A DNA stretch of 64,000 bases from JAAYUJ01 sp963698165 (lineage in GTDB: Bacteria > Desulfobacterota > Syntrophobacteria > Syntrophobacterales > Syntrophobacteraceae), in contig CAVOPT010000004.1 in NCBI GenBank assembly GCA_963698165.1, forward strand, positions 372,001 through 436,000, given 5' to 3'. Below the pieces are notes generated by a model. It saw nothing but the letters and a program-made list of their open reading frames with translations, was not told where the DNA came from and ran no database searches. Position numbers and translations under genes: made by a program. This document shows positions 52,404 through 61,889 of the stretch, piece by piece. Position 1 is the first letter of the stretch. Every line of letters begins with the position of its first letter.

Positions 52404-53953
52404 GCCTTATGAAACCTCACCATGCCGAAGGGATGCTGAATGATTCCATGCACGGTATCACGTAAGGCGACGACCTGCTGGACGTGAGCCAGGGGGACCC
52501 ATGGGGCTTCCCGGTGGATGGTTCTCTGAGCTTCTTGGTAAAGCTTCGCCCGCTCGGACTGATCGGCGCTGTGCTGAGCTCTCAACAGAACGGAATGGAG
52601 CCCGCTGTTCCTGAAGAAGGACAAATTCTCCGCTTTCGGTTTTATGGCATTGTCCTCATCCAGAAGAACATACAGAAAATTGTCCGGGTCCCCGTTGTCT
52701 CCGACCCATCCGATCAAACACATCTCGTGTTCGCCATTGCTTGTTCTGGTGAGGTAACTGTCCCAGTCGAGGGAGACGATGTTGATCTTGATTCCCGCCG
52801 CGGCCAGATTCGTCTTGATCATTCTGGCCAATTCCTCTGGTTGAGGCATGTACGGGCGGGGAGTCGACATGACCCACATGGTTGCTTCGAGACCGTTGCC
52901 AAATCCGGCTTCAGACAGGAGCTCCCTGGCCTTGCGGAGGTTGTACTCGTAGTCCTCGATGTCGTCGGCGTAACCCCAAAGGGTGGGGGGCATGGGGTTC
53001 TTGGCAGGAATGGCCAAGTCCCTGTAGATGAGCTTCACCAGATTCTGTTTGTTGATGGCGTGGTTGATGGCCCTTCTCACCCCGGGTTGGTCAAAGGGCT
53101 TCTTCTCGGTATTCATGGCAAGGTAGGCCACATTGAGGCCGGGCTTGATGTCCAGATGAATACTGCCGGTCCTCATGATCTCGCCCATGTTCTCGGGACC
53201 TATCCCGTCCATCACGTCGATGGCCGAGGTCTTCAGCTCCAGCACACGGTCCCGATTGTTCAGAGTGGATTTGTAGACCAGTTTGTCCAGATGCGGCACC
53301 CCACCCCAGTAGTCCCGGTTTGCCTCGAGGACGATGCGGTCGCCCCCTGTCCACTCCACGAATTTGAAGGGACCCGTGCCCACTGGATGCTTTTCGAATT
53401 CACCGCCCCATTTGGCCGCGGCGGCAGGGCTCACAATGCGGGCATAGACCATGGCCATGTTCTGCAGAAAAGGGGCGTAGGGCTTTTCCAGGGTGATCTT
53501 GACGGTGGTGCTGTCCGTGGCCTCAACCTTCTTGACGTACTGGAACGTGAAGGAAGCACACTTGAAGTCATCCCGGTAGTGGGGATACTCGGGATCGATC
53601 TGCCTCAGGAACGAAAACACGACGGCATCGGCATTGAACGGGCTGCCATCGTGAAACGAGACCCCTTTACGCAACCGAAATGTCCACTGCAAGCCGTCGG
53701 AGGATGCCTCCCAGGAATCGGCCAGGGCCGGTTCGACCTCCGTGGAATCGTCCTTGTACCGGACAAGACCGTCGTAGATGTTTTCGACGACCTTGCACGA
53801 TTCCAAATCGTCGCTTTTCCCCGGCTCGAGGGTCACCGAATCCGCACCACGGCCATAAATGAGTGTGCCGCCCTTTGTGGGTTTATCATTGGAAAGGGCC
53901 GTGGAGCTGTTCAGCAGAAGACCCAAGAGAAGTGCGATGGCGAGCTTTCTCAT
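52385..53953 (-). CDS. Family 5 extracellular solute-binding protein (peptide/nickel type)
   Basis: 522 residues from the ATG at 53953. A signal peptide (LAIALLLGLLLNSSTALS) is followed by the SBP_bac_5 fold: GGTLIYGRGADSVTLEPGKS, LRKGVSFHDGSPFNADAVVF, HPVGTGPFKFVEW and KPFDQPGVRRAINHAINKQN. Such proteins feed peptides, nickel or other solutes to ABC importers. No permease or ATPase genes are adjacent; instead its end overlaps the hybrid kinase gene. It may therefore serve as a periplasmic ligand-binding partner of the kinase, or use a transporter elsewhere. Confidence 0.88.
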   Translation of the reverse strand: MRKLAIALLLGLLLNSSTALSNDKPTKGGTLIYGRGADSVTLEPGKSDDLESCKVVENIYDGLVRYKDDSTEVEPALADSWEASSDGLQWTFRLRKGVSFHDGSPFNADAVVFSFLRQIDPEYPHYRDDFKCASFTFQYVKKVEATDSTTVKITLEKPYAPFLQNMAMVYARIVSPAAAAKWGGEFEKHPVGTGPFKFVEWTGGDRIVLEANRDYWGGVPHLDKLVYKSTLNNRDRVLELKTSAIDVMDGIGPENMGEIMRTGSIHLDIKPGLNVAYLAMNTEKKPFDQPGVRRAINHAINKQNLVKLIYRDLAIPAKNPMPPTLWGYADDIEDYEYNLRKARELLSEAGFGNGLEATMWVMSTPRPYMPQPEELARMIKTNLAAAGIKINIVSLDWDSYLTRTSNGEHEMCLIGWVGDNGDPDNFLYVLLDEDNAIKPKAENLSFFRNSGLHSVLLRAQHSADQSERAKLYQEAQRTIHREAPWVPLAHVQQVVALRDTVHGIIQHPFGMVRFHKAWKETE

Positions 53954-54124
53954 AAAGAAGCCCCTTTCTTGCGGATGGGTGCAGTCATGGTTCAGGACTC
54001 CCGCCGGGCTTGTGTTGGAAGCCCTCCAGGAATCCTCTCTCAAGAGGTGGTCCGTTGCTGCGCAAGCTAACAGCGCGGTTCGTCGACTTGGGGGGATTCA
54101 CCCTCGGTTTCCGACATTCTGTTC

Positions 54125-56779
54125 TCAGCAGGCGGCCTCCGTCTGCTGCAACGAGGGGGGGTCCAGTTTCTGGTGGGAGTCGCAGGGATTCGTCCGACAT
54201 TCCTCCAGGACCGACATGATTTCCCTCGCCGGAAGGGGCGCGCTGAAGAGGAAGCCCTGCCCAAGTTCACACCCGATCATGGAGACGAACTCGCACTGGT
54301 CTGGATTCTCAATGCCTTCGGCCACCAGCGTGAGATTAAGGTTCTTGGCCAGTGCCACGAAAGCTTTCACGAGGTTTTTTGTCCTGAGGGCTGAGGCATC
54401 ATCGCCGAAGAGTTCCTTGATGAAGGATTTGTCGATCTTGAGGCAGTCCAGGGGCATCTGTCTCAGGTAGGTGACGGATGAATACCCTGTCCCGAAGTCG
54501 TCGATGGTCGTCATCACGCCCATCTCTTTGAGGGCCGCCAGGTTCTTTCGAACCTCCTCCTTGTCCTTGAGGATCACCGTTTCGGTGATTTCAACTTCCA
54601 GATACTTCGGGTCCAGATTGTTGTCCCTGAGAGCCCGTGCGACGATCTGAGCGAAGTCCGGCTGGGTGAACTGCATGGCCGATACATTCACGGCGATCCG
54701 CACGGGAGCATAGCCCTGGGTGACCCACTGAGCGCTCTGCCTGCAAGCTTCCCGTATGACCCAGGACCCGATGGGGATGATGAGGAGACTCTCTTCGGCC
54801 ACGGGAATGAAGCGATCAGGCGCCAGGCGGCCATGCTCGGGGTGGTTCCAGCGAATGAGGGCCTCGAGGGCGGCGAGCTTGCCGCTCCTGAGATCGTATT
54901 GGGGCTGGTAGTGGAGCTCGAATTCGTTTCGCTCGATGCCTTTTCTCAGATCATTCTCAATCTGGAGACGCTCTATGAGGGATGCATTCATTTCCGGGTT
55001 GAAGAATTGGAAGCAGTTGCCTCCCTCGTTCTTGGCAACATACATGGCGATGTCTGCGTTCTTCTGAACGATGGCCGTATCGGGGCCGTCGTCGGGGAAC
55101 ATGCTGATGCCGATACTCGCCCCGATGTGCAACTGGTGGCCCTGGATGTTGAAGGGCCTCGTGAGGCTCTTGAGAATGCGGTCAGCCGCCTTTCTCGCAT
55201 CCGCGGCGGTGTGGATCGGGTAGAGGGCGACAAGGAACTCATCGCCTCCGATGCGGCCCAGGAGGTCGTTTTTCCGGACACATTCCCGCAGGCGTTCCGA
55301 CACCTGGCAGAGCAGGAGGTCCCCGATTTCATGTCCCAGGCTGTCATTGATTCGCTTGAACCGGTCGAGATCGACGAGGAGAAGAGCTGCCCTGGAGGAA
55401 TTGCCCCGTCTGCCGTTGAGGCGATAACCCAGCAACTGGGACAGCGCGCTGCGGTTCAATAGCCCTGTGAGAGCGTCGTGCTTGGCTTGATGGAGGAGAA
55501 GCTCCGAGAGCTGGCACTGTTCAATGGCGATGGCGGCCAGTTGGGCCATCTTTTCCGTAAGCTTGATTTCCTCGTCGGTGGCGTGATGGAATTTTCCGCG
55601 GAACAGGGAAATGGTGCCGAGAGTGCGCCCTTTCCCCGAAAGGATCGGCACTGAAAAGGAGGAGCAAATCCCTTCCTCGCGCACCGCATCCAGGCATCCC
55701 TGCCAGAAGGTGCCCCGCGAAATGTCAGGGGCGATCACGGGCTGGCCCAAATACGCCGCGGAACCGCAGCAGCCGGATTCAGGGCCCACAGTGAGATTGT
55801 TCAGGCTTTGCACGAAACTCTCGGAAAGCCCAGGGGCCGCGAAGACCTTGATCTGATCCTCCTGCACCAGGCACAGGCAGCCGACGGAACCCGGGGATTG
55901 GTTTTCGACCACCTTGACGACCTCATGGAGAATGTCCGGAAGTCCCTGGTTCTGGATGATTGACTGAAGGATGCGGTTTCGGTCGGCCTCGAAGAGCTCC
56001 GTCCGCTTTCTCTCCGTGATGTCCTGAACTGTCCCATACAGCCGCAAGACTTCCCCGCCTTCGTCCAACTCCACCTCAATCTGATGCGAAACAATGCGTT
56101 CGGAGAAATCCGGGAGCAGGACCCGGTGATCCATGAACTGCGACTTGCCCATGCGAAGGGCGTTTTGCATCAAGGATCTGAGCGGGGCCTGGTCCTCGGG
56201 GTGCACGGAAGCCAGGAAGTCCTCCCAGGAGCGTTTGCCGTCGTGCGAGTTCATGCCGCATATGGCGCGGACTTGATCGGAGGTGGCAAAAGACCCTGTT
56301 CGGGGAGTCAGTTCCCATCCGCCGAGGCGCGCGATTTTCTGGGCTTTCACGGCAGCCTCCTGGGCCCTCTTGAGCTCCTGAAACGCGAAGCTGGCCCGGA
56401 GCATGTATCGCACCCGTTCCGTGAGGATGATGGACTTGACGGGTTTGGTGACAAAATCGGTCGCTCCAACCTGGAAGGCCCGCTTGATGGAATCGACGTC
56501 GTCGACTCCCGTGATCATGAGGATCGGGACGTCCCGTCCTCCCCTGCGACCGCGTATCCGGCTGCAGACTTCGAACCCATCCATGTCCGGCATTTGAACG
56601 TCGAGAAGGACGATGTTCGGTTTTCGCTCCAAGAAAAGGGCGAGGGCCCTCTCGCCATTCTCCGCAACGATGACTGAAAAGCCCGACATTTCAAGGGACC
56701 TGGAATGGAGGAGCAGGGTCGTGGGTTCGTCGTCGACGACAAGCACCAGTGGCTTGCTGTCAAAGTCTTCGTGGATCAT
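54125..56779 (-). CDS. REC-PAS-GAF-GGDEF-EAL c-di-GMP signalling protein
   Basis: 884 residues from the ATG at 56779 (AGGAGGAG upstream). Domains in order: receiver (VLVVDDEPTTLLL, Asp in IVLLDVQMPDMDG), a PAS domain ending YGTVQDITERKR, a GAF domain (PILSGKGRTLGTISLFRG), GGDEF with RIGGDEFLVALYP, and EAL with ALEALIRWNHP, DDFGTGYSSVTYL and KIDKSFI. Both catalytic motifs are intact, so it may make and break c-di-GMP, controlled by phosphorylation. It overlaps the HPt gene by 4 bases (ATGA), which points to HPt as its phosphate donor. Confidence 0.92.
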   Translation of the reverse strand: MIHEDFDSKPLVLVVDDEPTTLLLHSRSLEMSGFSVIVAENGERALALFLERKPNIVLLDVQMPDMDGFEVCSRIRGRRGGRDVPILMITGVDDVDSIKRAFQVGATDFVTKPVKSIILTERVRYMLRASFAFQELKRAQEAAVKAQKIARLGGWELTPRTGSFATSDQVRAICGMNSHDGKRSWEDFLASVHPEDQAPLRSLMQNALRMGKSQFMDHRVLLPDFSERIVSHQIEVELDEGGEVLRLYGTVQDITERKRTELFEADRNRILQSIIQNQGLPDILHEVVKVVENQSPGSVGCLCLVQEDQIKVFAAPGLSESFVQSLNNLTVGPESGCCGSAAYLGQPVIAPDISRGTFWQGCLDAVREEGICSSFSVPILSGKGRTLGTISLFRGKFHHATDEEIKLTEKMAQLAAIAIEQCQLSELLLHQAKHDALTGLLNRSALSQLLGYRLNGRRGNSSRAALLLVDLDRFKRINDSLGHEIGDLLLCQVSERLRECVRKNDLLGRIGGDEFLVALYPIHTAADARKAADRILKSLTRPFNIQGHQLHIGASIGISMFPDDGPDTAIVQKNADIAMYVAKNEGGNCFQFFNPEMNASLIERLQIENDLRKGIERNEFELHYQPQYDLRSGKLAALEALIRWNHPEHGRLAPDRFIPVAEESLLIIPIGSWVIREACRQSAQWVTQGYAPVRIAVNVSAMQFTQPDFAQIVARALRDNNLDPKYLEVEITETVILKDKEEVRKNLAALKEMGVMTTIDDFGTGYSSVTYLRQMPLDCLKIDKSFIKELFGDDASALRTKNLVKAFVALAKNLNLTLVAEGIENPDQCEFVSMIGCELGQGFLFSAPLPAREIMSVLEECRTNPCDSHQKLDPPSLQQTEAAC

Positions 56780-57165
56780 GATTCTCCTCCTGCCAGCGCC
56801 GACTGCAAAGCCTCGCGGGTCTCCAGGTATACGGACCGGATTTGGGCGAAGCGTCGTTCCACGTCGGTGGCTTCTCCCATTCGGATGCCCGTTTCCAGGT
56901 TGCCGCACAGGGCGGAGAGCCTTCTGGCCCCAATGGATCCTGCGCTGGATTTGAGATAGTGAGCGGCCTTGCGGATAGAATCCGGGTCTATGGCCGGATC
57001 TGCCCAGTTGGTGTTTTGAAAGAGCTGTTCCGTGTTGTTGATGAAGGTTTCAACGATCTTCGCAAAAAAACCGGCGGAACCGTCGGGATCCAACGATCTG
57101 ATGTCATTCAAGGCTGCCGAGTCCAGAAGGCCTTCGGCGGAGGCCCCCTCGAGCCTTGCATCCAT
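56776..57165 (-). CDS. HPt-domain phosphotransfer protein
   Basis: 129 residues from the ATG at 57165 (GAGG upstream; an earlier ATG at 57192 is possible). A four-helix HPt domain has the phospho-His in AAHYLKSSAGSIGARRLSAL, after FAKIVETFINNTEQLFQN. It passes phosphate between receiver domains. The neighbouring hybrid kinase has no HPt of its own, so this protein is the natural middle step of the relay to the REC proteins of the cluster. Confidence 0.88.
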   Translation of the reverse strand: MDARLEGASAEGLLDSAALNDIRSLDPDGSAGFFAKIVETFINNTEQLFQNTNWADPAIDPDSIRKAAHYLKSSAGSIGARRLSALCGNLETGIRMGEATDVERRFAQIRSVYLETREALQSALAGGES

Positions 57166-57241
57166 GTGTTTTTCCTCATCGCGAAGTGCCATCGCCCGTC
57201 ATGTCCTTTCTATCCGGGAGTATGCTGATCCTCGATAAACA

Positions 57242-58876
57242 TCAAAACTGTGCGAGGCAGGTCCTGTTTCTTCCCTGCCTTTTTGATTCGTAAAGAGCGC
57301 GATCCGCGGCGGCAATGATTTGACTTTTGGACTTGACCGCCTTTCCCGGGTAGTACGTGGCAACGCCCATGCTCACTGTTGACGCGATGCGCGCGTCGTT
57401 GAAACATATCTCCGTGCTCTCGATGGTTTTCCGTATCCTTTCCGCCAGGATCAAGGAGCCTTTGGCGTCGGTTTCCGGCAGGATGACCCCGAATTCCTCT
57501 CCGCCGTAACGGGCCACGTAGTCACAGGCCCTCACGGTGTCCATCGCGATCTCACTGATTCGCTTCAGGACTCCATCTCCGGTTGGATGGCCGTATTGGT
57601 CGTTCACCCGCTTGAAGTGGTCGATATCGAAGAGGATGAGGGAGAGGGGGTGGCCGTACCGGGAAGCCCTGACGAGCTCACGGTCCATGAGCTCCTGGAA
57701 GTGGCCGTGATTGAAAAGGCCTGTCAAGGGATCCCTGTACGTGAGCTCGCGCAACCTGGAGTTGGCCTCGGTGAGCTCATGGGCGAGGTTTTCGGCCTTT
57801 TCCTTGGCCTGCCGCAGTTCGACCACCATTTGCTCGTAGGTGAGGTTGAGCCTGCCAAGCTCCTCGTTGGCCTCCTGGAGGATCTGGGAACACGTCTTCA
57901 TGTTCCCGGGATCGATCTCGAAAAACGAGAGGATCTCTCGGGTTCTCTCATGAGCCGAATCGATCAACGTCTCGATCTCATCCCTCGTCGCCCGGCAGAG
58001 GCTTTCCAGAGCCTGGCTGAAGTTCTCGAAGTCTTCGGGGGATCCGGTGGAATGGAAGAGGGAAGAAAGGGTGTTGGCCAGAGTGAGAATTCTGAGCTTG
58101 GGCAGCAGCTCGTTGGGGACATCCTCAGCCTTGTGATGGTTTCGTACCAGATGGCAAATGCTTTCAGGCAGGCCCCATTCCTTGAGAATATCGTATCCGA
58201 TTTCCTGGTGATCGAATCCGTAAGCGGCGCGCTCCTCGGCGGGGGTGGCGAGGGGATGAGGATTGCTCATGGGCGCCTCCGGTCCCAGCTTGGTCATGTG
58301 CAGGCAAAGGATGACGGTTCCGATGTCTTGCAGCAGAGCGCTGATGAAAAGGTCATCGTGGCTCACCCGCAGGCGCTTCGAGAGGATTTCGGTGGAAACG
58401 GCCGCGGTGATGGATCTCCGCCAGAAAGACTCGAAGTCGTAGGTCATCTTCGAACTGGTTGAGATGCCCTCGATGATCACGAATGAGAGGGCGATGTTCT
58501 TGAGGGCGTTGCTCCCGAGGACCGTGATCGCTTCCTTGACGGTCGCCACTTTCGTGGATCGGGTGTAAACGGGCGAGTTGGCCACCTTCAGGACCTTGAG
58601 GGCAAGGGCCGGGTCCGAGGAGATGATTTGCACCAGCTCCCGGGACGCAATGTTGTCGTTCCTGACCGCTTCCAAAATGCGCATGGCAACAGCCGGGGGC
58701 GAGGGGAGCCGGATGTCCTTGCGCAGGAATCCTCCACCGGGGCCTGTTGAATTGGTCGTGGAATTGTCGCGCGACTTCCAGGGGGGAGGGTCCAGGTCGG
58801 ATTTCGAACAGGGCGAAACCTGACTGGGGACTTCCTGCGAATCACAGCGGGGACAATTCATCGGTTCGTCCTTCAC
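57242..58876 (-). CDS. HDOD-GGDEF signalling protein
   Basis: 544 residues. A short N-terminus has CPRCDS and a later lone Cys. An HDOD domain follows (about 50-250: LPSPPAVAMRILEAVRNDNI, ISSDPALALKVLKVANSPVY, ALLQDIGTVILCLHM), then a coiled coil, then GGDEF with RDPLTGLFNHGHFQELMDRE and the active motif RYGGEEFGVILPE. HDOD is an HD-related regulatory domain; the GGEEF cyclase should make c-di-GMP. The start overlaps the stop of the upstream REC gene (ATGA), so REC phosphorylation may control it. Confidence 0.9.
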   Translation of the reverse strand: MKDEPMNCPRCDSQEVPSQVSPCSKSDLDPPPWKSRDNSTTNSTGPGGGFLRKDIRLPSPPAVAMRILEAVRNDNIASRELVQIISSDPALALKVLKVANSPVYTRSTKVATVKEAITVLGSNALKNIALSFVIIEGISTSSKMTYDFESFWRRSITAAVSTEILSKRLRVSHDDLFISALLQDIGTVILCLHMTKLGPEAPMSNPHPLATPAEERAAYGFDHQEIGYDILKEWGLPESICHLVRNHHKAEDVPNELLPKLRILTLANTLSSLFHSTGSPEDFENFSQALESLCRATRDEIETLIDSAHERTREILSFFEIDPGNMKTCSQILQEANEELGRLNLTYEQMVVELRQAKEKAENLAHELTEANSRLRELTYRDPLTGLFNHGHFQELMDRELVRASRYGHPLSLILFDIDHFKRVNDQYGHPTGDGVLKRISEIAMDTVRACDYVARYGGEEFGVILPETDAKGSLILAERIRKTIESTEICFNDARIASTVSMGVATYYPGKAVKSKSQIIAAADRALYESKRQGRNRTCLAQF

Positions 58877-59241
58877 GGTTCAATGTAAACAGACAGATCC
58901 TGCAAAAAAGTTCGCGTGCTGATGGGTTTTGTGATGTAGCCCCTGCAGCCGGCGTCGTAGGCCTTTTCCTCGTCACCCGACATGGCGAAGGAGGTGAGGG
59001 CGACCACGGGAATCGTGCACATTGCCGGGTCGGCTTTGATGAGACGGGTCGCATCGAGACCGTTCATTCCGGGCAATTGAACATCCATCAGAATGATGTC
59101 GGGGTGGTTCTCTCGAGCAAGCAGCAGTCCCTCCTCGGCGGTGGTTGCCTTCAGTATCTGGTATTCTCCAACGGTGAGCAGGTGTTGGAGCAGTTTCATA
59201 TTCAACTCGTTGTCTTCGACCACAAGAACACTCTTCCTCAT
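58873..59241 (-). CDS. Single-domain response regulator (DivK/CheY-like)
   Basis: 122 residues, one receiver domain: SVLVVEDNELNMKLLQHLL, phospho-Asp in IILMDVQLPGMNGLD, Thr in VALTSFAMSGDEEKA and Lys in YITKPIS. There is no output domain. It overlaps the HDOD-GGDEF gene by 4 bases and so probably acts on it, or shuttles phosphate to the HPt protein. Confidence 0.92.
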   Translation of the reverse strand: MRKSVLVVEDNELNMKLLQHLLTVGEYQILKATTAEEGLLLARENHPDIILMDVQLPGMNGLDATRLIKADPAMCTIPVVALTSFAMSGDEEKAYDAGCRGYITKPISTRTFLQDLSVYIEP

Positions 59242-59512
59242 GTGGACCCTCTCCTCTCCGTGACGAACCTGATGCGAACGATTGCCGTCGGCTCGAACTC
59301 ATTGCCGGCCGGAATTCCCCTCTTCTGCATGGACTCCCTGTTCAATTGCTATAAACAGGAATCGTGCCAGGGCCTGCAAATTCGAGGAAACTGAACCTGG
59401 GCTTGGTCTCGCGCACAGAGATAAGAAGAACTCCAGTAACGCCGAAAGACCCATTTGTCCTCTCCGAGGTCGAGAAACCGGATCGAGTCCGGAAGTCCGG
59501 ATTCATGGAACA

Positions 59513-60928
59513 CTAGTCCTCCTCCGCAGGAGACTTGGAATGATTCAGCCTGTGCTTGCTGAACAGTTCATAAAGGCGCGATCTGGAGACCCCTGAGATC
59601 CGCGTCGCCTCCAGAATGTCATTGGTGCTCTGAGCCATGAGCCTGTTCAGGTATTCCTTCTCGAGGGTGTCGCGGAAATCGCGCATGCTCGGCAAAATCC
59701 CGTTGTTCGCATCGAGGAGTGTCACCCCTCCACTCCGATCCTGCCTCTTGCGCATGCTTTCTTTCAGTATGTGGACGCGCATGTGAACGGGAAGGTGCTT
59801 GCTGAAGAGGGTCAGGTTCCTTCCAGCCAGGGCCACCGCACCGTCCAGCACATTGACCAGCTCTCGAACGTTTCCCGGCCAGTCATATCCCATGAGGGCC
59901 TCCAGGAAGTCAGGCGACAACCCCTTGGAACCCAGGCCGTAAAGATCACAGAGTCTGGATATGTGAAAACGCACCAGATCCAGGATGTCCTCCCGGCGGT
60001 CACGGAGGGAAGGCAACTCTATGGCAAGCGCCCTCAAACGGAAGAGGAGGTCTTTTCGGAAGGCTCCCGCATCGGCCATTGCATCGAGATCCCTGTTGGT
60101 TGCGGCGATGAGCCTGAAATTGCTCGTGAGCTCCTCTTTGGCGCCTACGGGCCTGAATGATCGCTCCTGAAGGACACGGAGGAATCTCTTCTGCATTTCC
60201 GCGGGCAGTTCGCCCACTTCATCGAGGAAGAGGGTTCCGCCGTCAGCCTGCGAGATGAGCCCGGTCTGGTCGCAATGAGCACCGGTGAAGGCGCCCTTCC
60301 GGTGACCGAAGAGCATGCTCTCCACGAGCTCCTTCGGGAGTGCGGCGCAGTCAACCACCACGAAATTCCTGTCAACCCGCTCGCTGTTGTCGTGAATGGC
60401 CCGGGCGAAGAGTTCCTTGCCTGTACCGGTTTCTCCCGTGATGAGCACGTTGACGGCACAGGCCGAGGCTTGCGCCACAAGGTCCAGGGAATCCTGGATC
60501 CTCTGGCTGCCTCCGATGATCTTATCTCTGCGCAGAACCACGGGGGGCTTGTCGGCGATCTTCTCCCTCCGGTATTCCAGGGCACGGGAAAGGGGCAGAA
60601 GAAGATCCTTGATGGAAGGTGATTTCTCCAAGTAGTCCCAAGCGCCGCTGCGAATCGCCAGTTCGGCGCCGTCGGGGTCCCCGTCGGCCGTGATGATGAT
60701 CACCTCGGGCTGTGAGGGACTCTCCTTGATCTTCTGAACCGCCTTGAGTCCACTGCCGTCTGGCATGCAGACATCGAGAAACACCACATCGAAAGGATCA
60801 TTGGCGACAAGGTTCATCCCCTCCGTGAGGGTCAGGACGTAGCGGGCCTCATGCCCGACACTCTTGATCAAGAGAGCCAGTGTTTTGGACATCATTCGAT
60901 CATCATCGATGATCAGAACATTCGCCAT
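59513..60928 (-). CDS. Sigma-54-dependent NtrC-family response regulator
   Basis: 471 residues. The receiver (VLIIDDDRMMSKTLALLI, Asp in VVFLDVCMPDGSG, Lys in YLEKSPS) is followed by an AAA+ domain with Walker A GETGTGKELFARAI, the sigma-54 contact loop GAFTGA, Walker B GGTLFLDEVGELP and arginine finger region FRKDLLFRLRALAI. The C-terminal Fis-type HTH is ILEATRISGVSRSRLYELFS. It heads the leftward signalling cluster. A sigma-54 promoter candidate lies nearby at 61811-61825, in front of the gene at 61890. Confidence 0.93.
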   Translation of the reverse strand: MANVLIIDDDRMMSKTLALLIKSVGHEARYVLTLTEGMNLVANDPFDVVFLDVCMPDGSGLKAVQKIKESPSQPEVIIITADGDPDGAELAIRSGAWDYLEKSPSIKDLLLPLSRALEYRREKIADKPPVVLRRDKIIGGSQRIQDSLDLVAQASACAVNVLITGETGTGKELFARAIHDNSERVDRNFVVVDCAALPKELVESMLFGHRKGAFTGAHCDQTGLISQADGGTLFLDEVGELPAEMQKRFLRVLQERSFRPVGAKEELTSNFRLIAATNRDLDAMADAGAFRKDLLFRLRALAIELPSLRDRREDILDLVRFHISRLCDLYGLGSKGLSPDFLEALMGYDWPGNVRELVNVLDGAVALAGRNLTLFSKHLPVHMRVHILKESMRKRQDRSGGVTLLDANNGILPSMRDFRDTLEKEYLNRLMAQSTNDILEATRISGVSRSRLYELFSKHRLNHSKSPAEED

Positions 60929-61360
60929 TCCATATCCCCAATTTGCCTGCTGTATTGCGTTGGCACTCCACGTTCGGGGTGGTGAAGGGCCCCAACGAAA
61001 GAGCGACCAGAAAGCCTCGACGAGTGCTCAACTGCTCCTACAATTCGGCATCCTGACACGCAGTGCATTAGAAGAATCTTTCCGGGGTATTTCTGGAAAA
61101 CCGCGGGCGGCGCCTCTTCGCTCGGCATGGGGTTGCGGGTTTCAGCTGAGCCGCCAATGTCACTGCCGGTTCGTGAACGCATGATGGCCGGCATTCGTCG
61201 AGATCGGCCAGGCGGCCCCGATGCGCGAGTCTCATCCTTTCCGCGCGATCTTCCGATGAGATATGGACAGAAAAGATCATTGCCGATGTCGAGAAGCAGC
61301 CGTTCGGACAGTTCCAGGGCGACGGCGTTCCTTGCGGCGGGACAGAGAGGAGCCATATCG
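60929..61360. other. Divergent intergenic region
   Basis: Lies between the NtrC-type regulator (-) and a small + strand gene. A frame runs through it in phase with the 61361 gene, but without family-like sequence. No convincing operator or promoter was picked out. Confidence 0.45.
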
Positions 61361-61597
61361 ATGAAAGGTCACTTGCAGAAACGGTTCGGCTCCATCGCGG
61401 TGGACAGGGGTTTCATCACGACGGAGCAACTTCTCGAGGCACTCCAGATACAAGCCAGGGAGAACGTGGAGATGGGAAGCCACAGGCTCATCGGCCAGAT
61501 CCTGCTTGGCAAGGGCTACCTCACCGAAAGCCAGTTGGATGAAATCCTTGAAAGTTTGAGCAATTCCATGATCTACGCCATCGGAGTGGGGAGATAA
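61361..61597 (+). CDS. Small protein resembling the type II secretion GspE/PilB N-terminal domain
   Basis: 78 residues from the ATG at 61361 with GAGGAG 8 bases upstream. FGSIAVDRGFITTEQLLEAL and LIGQILLGKGYLTESQLDEI form a two-part repeat like the MshEN or T2SSE N-terminal domain, some of which bind c-di-GMP. No ATPase domain follows. Given the many c-di-GMP enzymes next door it may be a stand-alone receptor or adaptor, which is inference. Confidence 0.65.
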   Translation: MKGHLQKRFGSIAVDRGFITTEQLLEALQIQARENVEMGSHRLIGQILLGKGYLTESQLDEILESLSNSMIYAIGVGR

Positions 61598-61810
61598 CCC
61601 CCGTTCCCACCGAAGACGAAGCTTGCCATCAAGAGTCCTCCCTCATGATCCCCTTCCCGGATCTTTCCGGGAATTCAATCCGGTTTCATGGACCCTTCCA
61701 CCTTTCCGGACGATCGCATCCCTGATACCCGGCTCCCCCCGCCCAACAGACAGCCAATTAAATTGAATAAAATCCATCTGTTATAGATATACACAGCAAA
61801 AACACGGATG

Positions 61811-61825
61811 TGGCATTCACCTTGC
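61811..61825 (+). promoter_or_regulatory. Candidate sigma-54 promoter
   Basis: TGGCAT-tcacc-cTTGC type sequence: GG at 61812-61813 and GC at 61824-61825 with exactly 10 bases between, as required for -24/-12 elements. It is 65 bases upstream of the ATG at 61890 and is downstream of AT-rich DNA. An NtrC-type activator is encoded at 59513-60928. Confidence 0.55.
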
Positions 61826-61889
61826 CTTAGTCCCATGGCGTGGCCAATGGCGGATGCCCTGAACCCATGCGTGAAGGATGTGCGGACAG

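Noticed and set aside
60961..60980. TGGCAC as a possible sigma-54 -24 element
   Set aside because: No TTGC at the required spacing downstream.
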